DNA of 59,676 nt from Clostridia bacterium (GTDB lineage Bacteria; Bacillota; Clostridia; Christensenellales; Aristaeellaceae): contig JAFYFC010000003.1 of NCBI GenBank assembly GCA_017543905.1, positions 1 to 59,676 of the forward strand, read 5' to 3'. A program made the position numbers and the translations under genes. A model generated the notes under the pieces. That model was given only the letters and a program-made list of their open reading frames with translations. It was not told the origin of the DNA and searched no databases. Positions 34,668-45,789 of this stretch are shown one piece after another. Position 1 is the first letter of the stretch; every line of letters starts with the position of its first letter.

Positions 34668-36896
34668 TTATACTTTCCCGCGCTTGCGCATTATCAGCTT
34701 ATCGCAGTTCAGCAGCAGCGGCGGCAGCAGTATAAGCACCATTACGAGCGAGAAGAAGGTGCCGCTTGCGATCAGCAGACCTATCGAATAGATATAATAC
34801 ACCGTACATACCAGTCCGATCGCGAGACCTGCGGTAAACAGTATGAGCCCGGAGGTGAATATCGTGGGCATGGACAGCCTGAGCGCGCTTGCCATGGCGG
34901 CGTGTTTGTCTTCGGTTTTCCGGCTGTTTATATAGTGCGTGGTCAGAAGTATGCCGTAGTCTATAGTCGCGCCCATCTGTATCGCAAGGCAGATCAGATA
35001 GCACATGAAGAATACGCTGCGCTCGTGAAACAGCTTAGGCAGCACCGAGCTCAGGCGCGTGGCGATCACGGACGAGGCCATGTTTACCATCACCGCTCCC
35101 TGTATCACGAATATGAGTATGAGCGGCACGCTTAAGGATCTGAACGAGAGCGCGACGATAAGGAAGATAGCAAGTATGGTAATAAGATTTACTCTGAGTA
35201 TGTCGCTTGTGAACGCGCCCGAAATGTCGTAGGAGCTCATGAGTATACCGGCGAAGCCGAGCTTTTCGTTCGGGTAAAACTCCTGCGCCAGAGAAATTAT
35301 TTCTTCAAGCACGCCGAAGCTGGCTTCGCCCTTAGGCGGGATATCAAGCGAGAGCACTATGCGCGCGTAATCGTCTGTCTGAAACAGTCCCTTTGCGAAG
35401 CCGACGAGCGCTTTCATTTCAGCAGCCTGAGCGTTGTCCGGCATGAACGCCGCCGCCTTTTCGGCCAGCTCGTCCGCGCGTGCGCGGTTGCCTGTGAAGC
35501 CCATAAGCCCGAGATACGCGCCGGCTCTTATCTGTCCGATACCAAGCATGTCTGCAAGATCTGCGGCGGTGTAGTATTCAAGCGCAGCAGCGCCAGAAGT
35601 GACCATCGCGGCTACAGACGAAACCGCGGGGCGTCCTTCGTATTCGATTTCAGACAGCCTTTTTATAAGCGCGCGCTGCGTTTCGTAATCCGCGTCCGTG
35701 CCGCGCGAGGGCACCAGCAGCGCGAGCGGTTCGCTTCGGCCGTACAGGCGCGTATAGACGCTGTCCGTGCCGCGCATGCTGGTATCCGTGAAGGTATAAT
35801 TGATCTGCCCCTGCAACACGAACGAAACGATTATCACGGGTATCAGCACGGCGGGCACGGCGTATTTCGCAAAGCGCGTGCAGGCAAAACGCCCCAGATG
35901 CCGTCCGCCCAGCGGCAGAGGCTTGTGCATCGTGGTCCTGAGCGGCTTTGCAAACAGCCTGATAAGCGCGGGCATAAGCGTAAACACGCTTATCATGCTG
36001 ATGATTATGCCCTTTGAAAGCACTATGCCTATATCGAAGCCTATGGTGAAGCTCATGAACATAAGCGAACCAAGCCCTGCCACGGTCGTAAGCGAAGACG
36101 AACAGATCGGCATGAACGCCTGCTGCAAAGCGCTCTTCAGCGCGGAGGTATCGTCCATGCCGCCGTCACGCAGCTCAAAATACGTGCGCAGCAGCATTAT
36201 GGAATAATCCATCGCGAGCGCGAGCTGGAGTATGGCCGATACCGCGAAGGTTATAAACGATATCGAGTCGAATATGAAATTCGTGCCCATGTTAATGAGT
36301 ATCGAAACCGTGAGGACCAGCGCGAACACGACGGGCTCTATGTACGAATGCGAGGTCACGAAGAGCACGGCTATGACCACAGCGACGGCGATCAGCATAG
36401 TCAGGGGCATTTCCTCGGCCACGCGCCTTTGCAGACTTATGCTTTCGGGCGCTGAGCCGTGCATGGAAAATTCGCCCGTATCCGCGCGGGAGGAAAGGTA
36501 TCGTTCGAGCTCGCCGGAAAGCGCAGCCATGTCCGTGTTCTCGGTATATATATTCAGGCGTTCGTATTTCACGCCGTCAAGGTACTTTAGATCGCTGTCC
36601 GGGGAATAGACCGCGCGGCTTATGCCGTTTATCTCCTGAATATCCTCCGCTATCTGCGCGCACACCCCGTCCTCAAGAGACGTAAACAGCACCGATATCT
36701 GGTCTATGCTGCCGAACTCCGTTTCCATCAGGTCGAGGCTCCTGCGCGTTACGGTGCTTTCGCTCAGGTATCTGGTAAAATCGTAGTTTATCACGGTTTT
36801 CGGGATCATGAATACGCTTAAAACCGCCGCGAGCGCAAAAAACGCGAGTATGTATCTGCGCTTGTCGACGATGAAAGCAGCAAGCTTCTCGGGCAT
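34668..36896 (-). CDS. MMPL/RND-superfamily membrane transporter
   Basis: 742 aa from the ATG at 36896, which has CGGAGG 6 nt upstream; a longer frame upstream is unsupported. Two symmetric halves each have a first membrane helix, a ~150-residue outside domain and a block of about five helices. RND/MMPL motifs are visible as LALAMDYSIMLLRTYFE in the first half and IQMGATIDYGILLTTHYI in the second, carrying the Asp/Tyr proton-relay residues typical of MMPL exporters. Such proteins export lipids or hydrophobic compounds. It is monocistronic and divergent from the HAD gene. Substrate unknown. Confidence 0.9.
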   Translation of the reverse strand: MPEKLAAFIVDKRRYILAFFALAAVLSVFMIPKTVINYDFTRYLSESTVTRRSLDLMETEFGSIDQISVLFTSLEDGVCAQIAEDIQEINGISRAVYSPDSDLKYLDGVKYERLNIYTENTDMAALSGELERYLSSRADTGEFSMHGSAPESISLQRRVAEEMPLTMLIAVAVVIAVLFVTSHSYIEPVVFALVLTVSILINMGTNFIFDSISFITFAVSAILQLALAMDYSIMLLRTYFELRDGGMDDTSALKSALQQAFMPICSSSLTTVAGLGSLMFMSFTIGFDIGIVLSKGIIISMISVFTLMPALIRLFAKPLRTTMHKPLPLGGRHLGRFACTRFAKYAVPAVLIPVIIVSFVLQGQINYTFTDTSMRGTDSVYTRLYGRSEPLALLVPSRGTDADYETQRALIKRLSEIEYEGRPAVSSVAAMVTSGAAALEYYTAADLADMLGIGQIRAGAYLGLMGFTGNRARADELAEKAAAFMPDNAQAAEMKALVGFAKGLFQTDDYARIVLSLDIPPKGEASFGVLEEIISLAQEFYPNEKLGFAGILMSSYDISGAFTSDILRVNLITILAIFLIVALSFRSLSVPLILIFVIQGAVMVNMASSVIATRLSSVLPKLFHERSVFFMCYLICLAIQMGATIDYGILLTTHYINSRKTEDKHAAMASALRLSMPTIFTSGLILFTAGLAIGLVCTVYYIYSIGLLIASGTFFSLVMVLILLPPLLLNCDKLIMRKRGKV

Positions 36897-36963
36897 AAAA
36901 ACCTCCGTTTGGAAAATCAGCCAAATTATAGCATAAAATCCGCGGCCGGGCAACATTGCAAGG

Positions 36964-36992
36964 TTGCACTTATGAAAGCTTTATGATATAAT
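36964..36992 (+). promoter_or_regulatory. Promoter of the HAD-PAP2-Wzm-Wzt operon
   Basis: TTGCAC (36964-36969), 17-nt spacer, TATAAT (36987-36992), about 30 nt before the start at 37023. Confidence 0.75.
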
Positions 36993-37022
36993 CCGTGTAC
37001 TAAACTGGTAAGGAGTGTCTGC

Positions 37023-37661
37023 TTGAAGGAGTTTGACGCGGCGCTGTTCGACCTTGACGGCACGCTGCTGGATTCGCTGGGCGTATGGGCGGATATCGAC
37101 CGCTCGTTTTTTGCCGGGCGCGGTCTGACGATGCCGGAGGATTACACTGCGTGCATACGCGGGCTGTCGTTTCTGCAGACCGCCGAATACACGGTAAAGC
37201 GCTTTGGTCTGCCCGAAACGCCGGAGCAGATCGCATCTGTATGGCACGACATGTGCGCGCGCGAATACGTGCACAGGGTGATGCTGAAGCCGGGCGCGGC
37301 GGAGTATCTGAGACGGCTTAAGGAGCAGGGCGCACTTCTTGCGGTGGTAACCACGCTTACGCCTGCGCTGTACGAGCCCGCGCTCAAACGAAACGGCGTT
37401 TACGCGCTGTTCGACGTGTTCGTGACCACAGACGAATCCGGCAAAAACAAGGAAAGCGGAGAAATATACAGGCTCGCGGCGCGCAAATTGAATGTCGAGC
37501 CCGCCCGCTGCATGGTGTACGAGGATATTCCGGAAGGTCTTATCGGCGCGAAAAAAGCGGGCATGAGAGCTGCGCTCGTATACGACGTACACAACGCTTC
37601 GTCGCTTGACGAGGCGCGCGCTCTGTGCGACAAATATATTAAAAGCTATATGGAGATTTAG
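37023..37661 (+). CDS. HAD-superfamily hydrolase, beta-phosphoglucomutase-like
   Basis: 212 aa with a TTG start; AAGGAG lies 7 nt upstream. Motif I is FDLDGTLLDS (9-18). A helical cap follows (FAGRGLTMPEDYT), then motif II VVTTLTP, motif III lysine in GKNKESGEIY and motif IV VYEDIPEGLIGA. This is the subfamily of phosphoglycolate phosphatase and beta-phosphoglucomutase. The substrate is not determinable. First gene of a four-gene operon, 3 nt before the PAP2 gene. Confidence 0.88.
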   Translation: MKEFDAALFDLDGTLLDSLGVWADIDRSFFAGRGLTMPEDYTACIRGLSFLQTAEYTVKRFGLPETPEQIASVWHDMCAREYVHRVMLKPGAAEYLRRLKEQGALLAVVTTLTPALYEPALKRNGVYALFDVFVTTDESGKNKESGEIYRLAARKLNVEPARCMVYEDIPEGLIGAKKAGMRAALVYDVHNASSLDEARALCDKYIKSYMEI

Positions 37662-37664
37662 CGT

Positions 37665-38594
37665 ATGGACATAGCTGTACTTGAATGGCTTGCAGACAAC
37701 AGAACCGGATTTCTTACGAAGCTGCTTAGCATACTCACCAAAGCCGGCGGCGAGATCGCGGTTATCGCGCTGGTGTGCCTCATATACTGGTGCTTTAACC
37801 GGCGGCTCGGCAACCGTATGCTGCTAACGATGACGTCAGGGCTGCTTATTAACCAGCTGCTTAAAATACTGTTCGTCGCGCACAGGCCGTGGGTGAGGTC
37901 TCCCGAAAGGGTAAGGCCACACGAAGGCGCGCTGGGCGACGCGACGGGCTATTCGTTTCCGAGCGGGCACACGGCGAACGCGGTTTCCGCATACGGAGGG
38001 CTTGCGCACGAAAAGGGCTTAAAGCCCGTGTTCAAGGTGCTGCTCTGGCTGCTTGTGGCGCTGGTAGCGTTTTCACGGCTGTATCTGGGCGTGCATACCC
38101 CGCAGGACGTGTTGGTCTCGCTCGCGCTCGGCATCGTGCTCATTTTTGCCATGGATAAGCTCAGCGCGAAGCTTGAGGAAAAGCCCTCGCTGGATATCGT
38201 GATCGCCGGCTGCGCGCTTATTATGAGCGTACTGACGCTTGTTATAACGCTCGTGCGCTCGTACCCCGCGGAGAGCGTCGAGGGCGAGATCGCCGCGAAT
38301 ACCGCCGATATATTCAAGCTCGTGGGCGCGATCGTCGGTATTATGGCGGGCTGGCTGTGCGAAAGGCGCCTCATAGGCTTCGAAACGCCGAAAAAATGGT
38401 GGCTGGGCGTGCTTCGGCTCGTGGTCGGCATGGGTCTCGTGCTCGCGCTGCTGAAGGGCACCAAATCCGCGTTTATTTCCCTTGCGGGCAAAAACTGGGG
38501 CGGCGTTATCAGATATGCGCTTAGCTGCTTTGCGGCGGTGTTTTTGTGGCCGCTCGCGTATACGCGGTATGAAAAGCTGTTGATAAAGCAGTAA
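37665..38594 (+). CDS. PAP2-family membrane phosphatase
   Basis: 309 aa integral membrane protein with the three PAP2 motifs: KILFVAHRP, FPSGHTANA and SRLYLGVHTPQD (catalytic His and Asp). These enzymes remove phosphate from lipid phosphates such as undecaprenyl pyrophosphate or phosphatidic acid. The C-terminal ~130 residues add further membrane helices beyond the basic domain. Located directly before a Wzm/Wzt exporter, so recycling of a polyprenyl phosphate carrier is plausible. Confidence 0.9.
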   Translation: MDIAVLEWLADNRTGFLTKLLSILTKAGGEIAVIALVCLIYWCFNRRLGNRMLLTMTSGLLINQLLKILFVAHRPWVRSPERVRPHEGALGDATGYSFPSGHTANAVSAYGGLAHEKGLKPVFKVLLWLLVALVAFSRLYLGVHTPQDVLVSLALGIVLIFAMDKLSAKLEEKPSLDIVIAGCALIMSVLTLVITLVRSYPAESVEGEIAANTADIFKLVGAIVGIMAGWLCERRLIGFETPKKWWLGVLRLVVGMGLVLALLKGTKSAFISLAGKNWGGVIRYALSCFAAVFLWPLAYTRYEKLLIKQ

Positions 38595-38595
38595 A

Positions 38596-39452
38596 ATGAA
38601 TACGTCCGAACAAATCACGGTCATAAAGCCCCGCGAAAAGGGGCTGCATATAGACTTAAAGGAGCTCTGGCGCTTCAGGGATCTTATATATCTGCTTGCG
38701 CGCCGCACGTTCGTGGCCATGTACAAGCAGACGATAATCGGTCCCGCGTGGGCGATCATACAGCCCCTGCTCACTACCGGGATACTTACGCTGGTGTTCG
38801 GACGCTTCGTGGGAGTGCCTACCGACGGCGCGCAGCCGTTTCTGTTTTACATGTGCGGCAGCGTGCCGTGGAGCTTCTTCGCGCGCTGTCTCGAAAAGAC
38901 CGCGCAGACCTTTACCGACAACGAGAAGCTGTTCGGAAAGGTTTATTTCCCGCGCCTGTGCGCGCCGATTGCGACGGTGCTTGTAACGCTTATAAACTTC
39001 GCGATACAGTTTGCGTTTTTTCTGCTGTTTCTTATCGGCACGAACATATTTTCCGCGGAAAAGATACAGGTTTCGTGGGGGCTTGTCGCGCTTACGCCGC
39101 TCGTGCTTATCGAAATGGGGCTGCTCGGTCTGGGCGTAGGCATAGCGGTCTCGGCGCTTACCGTAAGGTACAAGGACCTTGCGCTGCTGGTAAGCTTCGG
39201 CGTAAACCTGTGGATGTACATTTCACCCGTGGCGTATCCCGCTTCGGTGCTGAACAGCACGTATCCCGCGCTCAAAACAGTGTTCATGCTTAATCCCATG
39301 TCCCCTGTAATAGAGTTTTTCCGCGCGGCTTATCTCGGCACGGGCACCTTCAATGCGGGTTATCTGCTGCTTAGTGCGGGCGTGACATGCGTTATCTGCT
39401 TTCTGGGGATACTGCTGTTCAACCGCGTTGAAAAGACCTTCGCGGACGTGAT

Positions 39453-39456
<4 letters not shown>
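38596..39456 (+). CDS. ABC-2 polysaccharide/teichoic acid export permease (Wzm/TagG-like)
   Basis: 286 aa, about six membrane segments. Signatures: LLARRTFVAMYKQTIIGPAWAIIQP near the N-terminus, SVPWSFFARCLEKTAQTF, GKVYFPRLCAPIA and NLWMYISPVAYP. It forms the channel for a lipid-linked glycan with the ATPase at 39453, whose gene overlaps by 4 bp. No glycosyltransferase gene is next to it. Confidence 0.92.
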
Positions 39457-40736
<1,280 letters not shown>

Positions 40737-40777
40737 GCGTCAAAAATCCGTCTATTGCTAAGTTTTATTATCTGCTG

Positions 40778-40806
40778 TTGTTTATTTGACGAAAACGCGG
40801 TATAAT
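40778..40806 (+). promoter_or_regulatory. Promoter of the 40853 gene run
   Basis: TTGTTT (40778-40783), 17-nt spacer, TATAAT (40801-40806), 47 nt before the ATG. A TTGACG inside the spacer is too close to act as -35. Confidence 0.65.
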
Positions 40807-40852
40807 ACATAAGGAAATACAGCTCGAAAGAATTACACGGAGGGTCGACACT

Positions 40853-42418
40853 ATGAAGCTTAATCTTGCGGCAATCAGGGACAGAAAAATCTGGACGGAC
40901 AAAAGCTACGCGCTGCCACAGTACGATATAGAAAAGGTGACGCGCGATACCAAGGCCGCGCCCGAATGGGTGCATTTCGGCGCGGGCAACATATTCAGGG
41001 CGTTTCTGGGCAGCGCCGCGCAGAGGCTGCTCAACGGCGGCTATATCACCAAAGGCATAACCGTATTCGAGGGCTTCGACACGGAGATAATCGAGAAGGC
41101 GTACAGACCCTTCGACAATCTTTCGGTGGGAGTTACGCTGGTCAGCACGGGCAGCGTCAAAAAAGAGGTCATAGGCAGCGTATGCGAGTCGCTGACGATC
41201 GCGGACGATGCCCGTATGCAGCAGATATTCACGTCGCCCACGCTCAAAATGGCGTCGTTCACCATTACCGAAAAAGGCTATTCGCTGCGCTTTGCGCAGA
41301 AGGACGCCGAGGGCAGGCCGCAGGACGCGAGCGGCCTGATGGGCTATCTCACCAGACTGCTGCTTGCGCGCTTCAACGCGGGCGCGTATCCGCTTGCGCT
41401 GGTAAGCATGGACAACTGCTCGCATAATGGCGAAAAGCTGCAAAGCGCGGTCATGTACGTGGCGGGCGAGTGGCTCAAAAACGGATACGTGAGTCAGGAA
41501 TTCGTAAACTATATAGGCTCCAAGGTTTCTTTCCCGTGGACGATGATCGACAAAATCACTCCCCGGCCGGACGCGAACGTCATGAAGCTGCTGGAGGAGG
41601 ACGGCTTTGAGGACGCGGGACTCATAATAACCTCACGCAACACTTACACCTCCGCGTTCGTAAACGCCGAGGAGAAGGAATATCTTGTAATAGAGGACGA
41701 TTTCCCGAACGGAAAAATCCCGCTGGACAAGGCGGGCATATACTTTACTGACCGTGAAACGGTCGAGAAGGTCGAGCGCATGAAGGTCACGACCTGCCTT
41801 AATCCCCTGCACACCTGTCTTGCGGTGTTCGGCTGCATGCTGGGCTATAAGACGATATGGCAGGAAATGAACGACGAGGATCTTAAATACATGGTGAACC
41901 GCATCGGCTATACCGAGGGTCTGCCGGTCGTGACGGATCCCAAGATAATGAAGCCGGAAACGTTCCTGCGCGAGGTGCTCGAAACGCGCCTGCCCAACTG
42001 CTTCCTGCCCGACACTCCCCAGAGAATCGCCACCGATACCTCCCAGAAGCTCTCGATCCGTTTCGGCGAGACGATCAAGGCGTACCTTGCCGCCGGCAAG
42101 GACGTAAAGGAGCTCAAGGGCATCATACTGACGGAGGCGGGCTGGCTCAGGTATCTTATGGGCATGGACGACGAAGGAAACGCGTTCGAGATATCGCCTG
42201 ATCCCAGACTCGATGAAATGAAAACGCGCCTTGCGCCGCTGTCGTTTATGAATAACGAAGGCGCGCGCGATATACTGCTGCCCGTGCTTTCGGACGAAAC
42301 GATATTCGGCTGCGACCTTGTAAAAGCGGGCTTGGCGGACGAGATAATATCTGCGTTCACGCGCATGAACTCCGCGCCCGGCGAGATCAGAAAAGCCATA
42401 CACGCATTAAGAGCCTGA
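40853..42418 (+). CDS. Mannitol dehydrogenase-family oxidoreductase (UxuB-like)
   Basis: 521 aa. The family includes fructuronate reductase, tagaturonate reductase, mannitol and arabinitol dehydrogenases, which interconvert ketoses or ketouronates with polyols or aldonates using NAD(H). Signatures: VHFGAGNIFRAFLG (NAD-binding), SMDNCSHNGEKL (the catalytic-lysine region follows), ITPRPD and NPLHTCLAVFGC. RBS CGGAGG. Uronate reduction is my preferred role but is not proven; no uxaC or kdg genes are near. It heads a tightly packed run of ten genes. Confidence 0.86.
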   Translation: MKLNLAAIRDRKIWTDKSYALPQYDIEKVTRDTKAAPEWVHFGAGNIFRAFLGSAAQRLLNGGYITKGITVFEGFDTEIIEKAYRPFDNLSVGVTLVSTGSVKKEVIGSVCESLTIADDARMQQIFTSPTLKMASFTITEKGYSLRFAQKDAEGRPQDASGLMGYLTRLLLARFNAGAYPLALVSMDNCSHNGEKLQSAVMYVAGEWLKNGYVSQEFVNYIGSKVSFPWTMIDKITPRPDANVMKLLEEDGFEDAGLIITSRNTYTSAFVNAEEKEYLVIEDDFPNGKIPLDKAGIYFTDRETVEKVERMKVTTCLNPLHTCLAVFGCMLGYKTIWQEMNDEDLKYMVNRIGYTEGLPVVTDPKIMKPETFLREVLETRLPNCFLPDTPQRIATDTSQKLSIRFGETIKAYLAAGKDVKELKGIILTEAGWLRYLMGMDDEGNAFEISPDPRLDEMKTRLAPLSFMNNEGARDILLPVLSDETIFGCDLVKAGLADEIISAFTRMNSAPGEIRKAIHALRA

Positions 42419-42419
42419 C

Positions 42420-43418
42420 ATGCAGTGGGATTACGGCTTTGATTTCGGCGCGGACAGCGTAAAATACGTATGCGGCACGGAGATAAAAAACGAAGCCGCA
42501 TACGCCGCGTACCGCCCCGGAGCGGATATGCCGTTTGCAAGAGGCGACCGCGCGTTCGCGTTCGTGGGACGCGAAAGCCGGCTGGTAAAGCTCAGACAGC
42601 CGATGCGCGGCGGCGTGCCCGTGGACGTGCCGCTTCTTTCGAAGTGGGCGGGCGCGCTTGCCGGAAGCGGCAAGAAGGGGCTTAAGCGCAGACGCGCGCT
42701 GTTTGCGGTTTCGCCGGAGCTCAGCGAGAGCGCGTGCGATTCGCTGCTGAACGCGCTGATAGAAACGGATATAGACACGGCGGGTCTCGTGCGCGCGGAC
42801 ACTGCCGCCGCGCTGGGCGCGGGTATCGACATAAACGCGGGCGAAGGCACGTTCGTTATGGATATAGGCGCGAGCCATATTACGTTCAGCGTGTTTGCGG
42901 GCGGCAGGTGCGTGCTTACGCGCACGTCGCCGGGCGGAATGCAGGCGGCGGACGCGCATATAGCGAAGCTCGTGCGCACGCGCTTCGGGCTTATGATAAG
43001 CCCGCGCAGCGCGCGCAGGCTGAAGCTGAGCGCGTTTTCGGCCAAAACGGATACGTATACGTGCGAAGTGTTCGATCCGGCGGCCGGTCTGCCGCGCACT
43101 GCCGAAATAAGCGTTTCCGTCGCGGAGGACGGGCTTTCGGGCTGCATAAACGCAGCGGTTTCACTCGCCGCAGGCGCGGCGGGCGATCTGAGCGGCGCTT
43201 TGGCGGGAGACCTTCTCAAAAACGGGATCATGCTTACGGGCGGCGGCGCGCTGATACGCGGCCTTACTAAGCGCCTGAACGACGAAACCGGCGTGCCGGC
43301 GCACGTGTGCGAGGCGCCGCAGGAGGCGGTCGTCAGAGGCCTTGCCGTGATAATTAACGACACCGAGCGCTTCGCTTCCGCAGTCACAGACTGGCGCGAG
43401 GCGGGCGTGCGCATATGA
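42420..43418 (+). CDS. Divergent MreB-like actin-family protein
   Basis: 332 aa, close to MreB length. The framework is recognisable: GFDFGADSVKYV (phosphate 1), MRGGVPVDVPLL, VRADTAAALGAGIDINAGEG, phosphate 2 VMDIGASHITFSVFAGG and GIMLTGGGALIRGLTKRLNDETG (adenosine site). Phosphate 2 is degenerate (DIGASH instead of DIGGGT). MreB forms membrane filaments that guide wall synthesis. The usual neighbours mreC and mreD are absent; instead parA/parB follow. It starts 1 nt after the previous stop without an RBS, so translation is coupled. A pilus-type or segregation-linked actin homologue is also possible. Confidence 0.75.
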   Translation: MQWDYGFDFGADSVKYVCGTEIKNEAAYAAYRPGADMPFARGDRAFAFVGRESRLVKLRQPMRGGVPVDVPLLSKWAGALAGSGKKGLKRRRALFAVSPELSESACDSLLNALIETDIDTAGLVRADTAAALGAGIDINAGEGTFVMDIGASHITFSVFAGGRCVLTRTSPGGMQAADAHIAKLVRTRFGLMISPRSARRLKLSAFSAKTDTYTCEVFDPAAGLPRTAEISVSVAEDGLSGCINAAVSLAAGAAGDLSGALAGDLLKNGIMLTGGGALIRGLTKRLNDETGVPAHVCEAPQEAVVRGLAVIINDTERFASAVTDWREAGVRI

Positions 43419-44104
43419 TACGCACTGTCAGAGAGGGTACGCGCAGCATAAGCTATACGCTGATCACCTCCAGAGCGCGCAGAAGCGTGAGCCTGAAGGT
43501 TACGCCGGACGGCGCCGTGCGTCTGTACGCCCCGGACGGGATACGCCTTAAGGACGCGGACAGATGCGTAAAGGAAAATCTTGCAGCTGTCGATTCCGCG
43601 CTTTCGGCTTACAGACTCGCGCGCACTAAGCAGACGGATACGTTTCTGTACAAGGGCAGGCGCGTGCGCGTATACGTGAAGCCGGCGGGCGGACGCAGGA
43701 TAACTGTCGAAGGCGACGTATTTACCGTCTATACGGACGACACGCAGCCGCAGGCGGTGCGCGGGCAGCTGCGCGCCTATCTGGTGAAAAACGCCCTGGA
43801 CAGCATAAGAGCGGAATTGTCCCTCTGGGCCCCGCGCGTGAACAGGCCCTTTGGCAGGGTCACGGTGCGCGAGCAGAAGACGCGCTGGGGAAGCTGTTCC
43901 TCGGCGCACAATCTGAATTTCAACTGGAAGCTGATCATGGCGCCGCCGGAGGCGCTCAGATACGTGGTGATACACGAACTGTGTCACCTGAAATGCTTTA
44001 ATCATTCGCCGCGCTTCTGGCAGGAGGTGCAAGCCCTGATGCCGGACTACGCGGTGTGGAAAAAGTGGCTTAAGGACAACGGTAAGCAGCTTACGCTGGA
44101 CTGA
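43415..44104 (+). CDS. YgjP-like zinc metallopeptidase-domain protein (DUF45)
   Basis: 229 aa. The C-terminal half carries the zincin motif HELCH (His187, Glu188, His191) in a VVIHELCHLKCFNHSPRFW context, preceded by REQKTRWGSCSSAHNLNFNWKL cut into the two blocks typical of YgjP/DUF45. The N-terminal half is a beta-rich domain. The family is widely conserved but its substrate is poorly known. It overlaps the MreB-like gene by 4 bp and ends 19 nt before parA. Confidence 0.9.
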   Translation: MIRTVREGTRSISYTLITSRARRSVSLKVTPDGAVRLYAPDGIRLKDADRCVKENLAAVDSALSAYRLARTKQTDTFLYKGRRVRVYVKPAGGRRITVEGDVFTVYTDDTQPQAVRGQLRAYLVKNALDSIRAELSLWAPRVNRPFGRVTVREQKTRWGSCSSAHNLNFNWKLIMAPPEALRYVVIHELCHLKCFNHSPRFWQEVQALMPDYAVWKKWLKDNGKQLTLD

Positions 44105-44123
44105 GCCTGCGGAGGAAGCCTGA

Positions 44124-44888
44124 ATGGCAAAAGTAATAGCCACAGCCAACCAAAAAGGCGGCGTGGGCAAAACCACGACCGCGGTCAATCTGTCCGCGTG
44201 CGTTGCGGACGCAGGTAGGAGAGTTCTGCTTATAGACCTCGACCCGCAGGGCAACGCCACGAGCGGGCTCGGCATAAACGCAAGGGGCGGAAACGATCTG
44301 TATTCGGTGCTTACGGGCGAGTGCGCCGCGTCTCAGGCGGTCAGGATCACCCGCTTCAAAAACCTGTCCGTGCTGCCCTCAAGCGTGGATCTCTCGGGCT
44401 GCGAAATCGAGCTGGTCGGGGAGAACGAGCGTGAAAGCGTGCTGAAGCACGCCCTTGCGCCGCTCAGGGACAAATACGATTATATTTTCATAGATTCCCC
44501 GCCGTCTTTGGGGCTTCTCACGCTGAACGGCCTGACGGCGGCAGACAGCGTGCTGGTGCCCATACAGTGCGAGTATTACGCGCTCGAGGGCGTAGGACAG
44601 CTTATGAACACGCTGTCGCTCGTGCGTAAACGCCTGAATCCGAATCTGGAGGTGGAGGGCGTGGTGCTCACCATGCTCGACGGGCGTACGAATTTGGGAC
44701 TTCAGGTGGTCAGCGAGGTCAAAAAGTATTTTAAAGGCAAGGTGTTCGCAAGCGTGGTGCCGCGCAACGTACGCTTAAGCGAGGCGCCGAGTCACGGCTT
44801 GCCCATACATCTGTACGATTCCGCGTGCGCGGGCGCAGAGGCGTACCGCAAGCTCGCGCAGGAGCTAATACACCGAAACGAGGCTTGA
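44124..44888 (+). CDS. parA: Chromosome partitioning ATPase ParA/Soj
   Basis: 254 aa. Deviant Walker A KGGVGKTTT (11-19), LLIDLDPQGNATSGLG, DYIFIDSPPSLGLLTLNGL and VPRNVRLSEAPSHGLPI are textbook Soj/ParA. It binds DNA non-specifically in its ATP dimer form and is stimulated by ParB. RBS GGAGG 8 nt before the ATG. The parB gene starts 2 nt after its stop. Confidence 0.96.
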   Translation: MAKVIATANQKGGVGKTTTAVNLSACVADAGRRVLLIDLDPQGNATSGLGINARGGNDLYSVLTGECAASQAVRITRFKNLSVLPSSVDLSGCEIELVGENERESVLKHALAPLRDKYDYIFIDSPPSLGLLTLNGLTAADSVLVPIQCEYYALEGVGQLMNTLSLVRKRLNPNLEVEGVVLTMLDGRTNLGLQVVSEVKKYFKGKVFASVVPRNVRLSEAPSHGLPIHLYDSACAGAEAYRKLAQELIHRNEA

Positions 44889-44890
44889 TT

Positions 44891-45787
44891 ATGAACAGGA
44901 AGACGGCATCTCACGGGCTGGGCAGAGGCCTGGGCGCGCTTCTGGGCGACATCGACTCTGAAAGCGAGAGCCTTAAAAGCGAACAGAAAACAGGTACAGA
45001 AAACGTGGTAGATTTGAACCTGACCGATATAGACATAAACCCCGGTCAGCCGCGAAAGAGCTTTGACGAGGCGGCATTAAAGGAGCTTGCGGAGTCTATC
45101 GCGTCCGTCGGCGTGATACAGCCGATCGTCGTGGTGCGCAGGGGCAGCCGCTATTCGATAGTGGTCGGGGAGAGGCGCTTTCGGGCGTCGCGCCTTGCGG
45201 GAATGACGACTATACCCGCCATCGTGCGGGATTTCGACGAAATGACGCGCCTTAAGGCCGCGCTCATCGAAAATCTGCAAAGGAGCGATCTAAATCCCGT
45301 GGAAACCGCCATGGGCATCAAAACGCTGATGGAAAAATGCGGGCTTTCGCAGGAGGAGGCCGCGCAGGTGGTGGGCAAAAGCCGCCCTGCGGTCACGAAT
45401 ACGCTAAGGCTCCTGACGCTGGACGAAAGCGTGCTGGAAATGCTCAAGGACGGACGGCTGAGCGCGGGACACGGCCGCGCGCTGGTGGGGCTTGCGCCGG
45501 ACAGGCAGAAGCGTCTGGCGGAAATGTGCGTGCAGCAGGGCTGGAGCGTAAGACAGCTCGAGCGCATATGCGCGCTGCCGGAAAAAAGCGCGTCGGACAC
45601 GCCCAAAACAAAGCTCAAGACACCCGAAATCAAAAATCTCGAAAAAATGGCGCGCGAGGTGTTCGGCACGCGCGCGCGCATAGACGGCGACGAAAATAAG
45701 GGCAGGCTGATAATCAACTACTCCTCCGCGGAGGACCTTGAGGGCATCTGGAACGTGCTTGAGTGCATGGGGCAGGGAGGTCTGTGA
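44891..45787 (+). CDS. parB: Chromosome partitioning protein ParB/Spo0J
   Basis: 298 aa from the ATG at 44891; a longer frame upstream lies inside parA. Starts with GLGRGLGALLGD, then the CTP-binding fold (NPGQPRKSFDEAALKELAESI cut at its midpoint, GERRFRASRLAG, ENLQRSDLNPVETA) and the helix-turn-helix LSQEEAAQVVGKSRPAVTNT. It binds parS, spreads as a CTP clamp and loads SMC. I saw no full parS palindrome in the window. The usual oriC neighbours (rsmG, mnmG) are absent. Confidence 0.96.
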   Translation: MNRKTASHGLGRGLGALLGDIDSESESLKSEQKTGTENVVDLNLTDIDINPGQPRKSFDEAALKELAESIASVGVIQPIVVVRRGSRYSIVVGERRFRASRLAGMTTIPAIVRDFDEMTRLKAALIENLQRSDLNPVETAMGIKTLMEKCGLSQEEAAQVVGKSRPAVTNTLRLLTLDESVLEMLKDGRLSAGHGRALVGLAPDRQKRLAEMCVQQGWSVRQLERICALPEKSASDTPKTKLKTPEIKNLEKMAREVFGTRARIDGDENKGRLIINYSSAEDLEGIWNVLECMGQGGL

Positions 45788-45789
45788 TA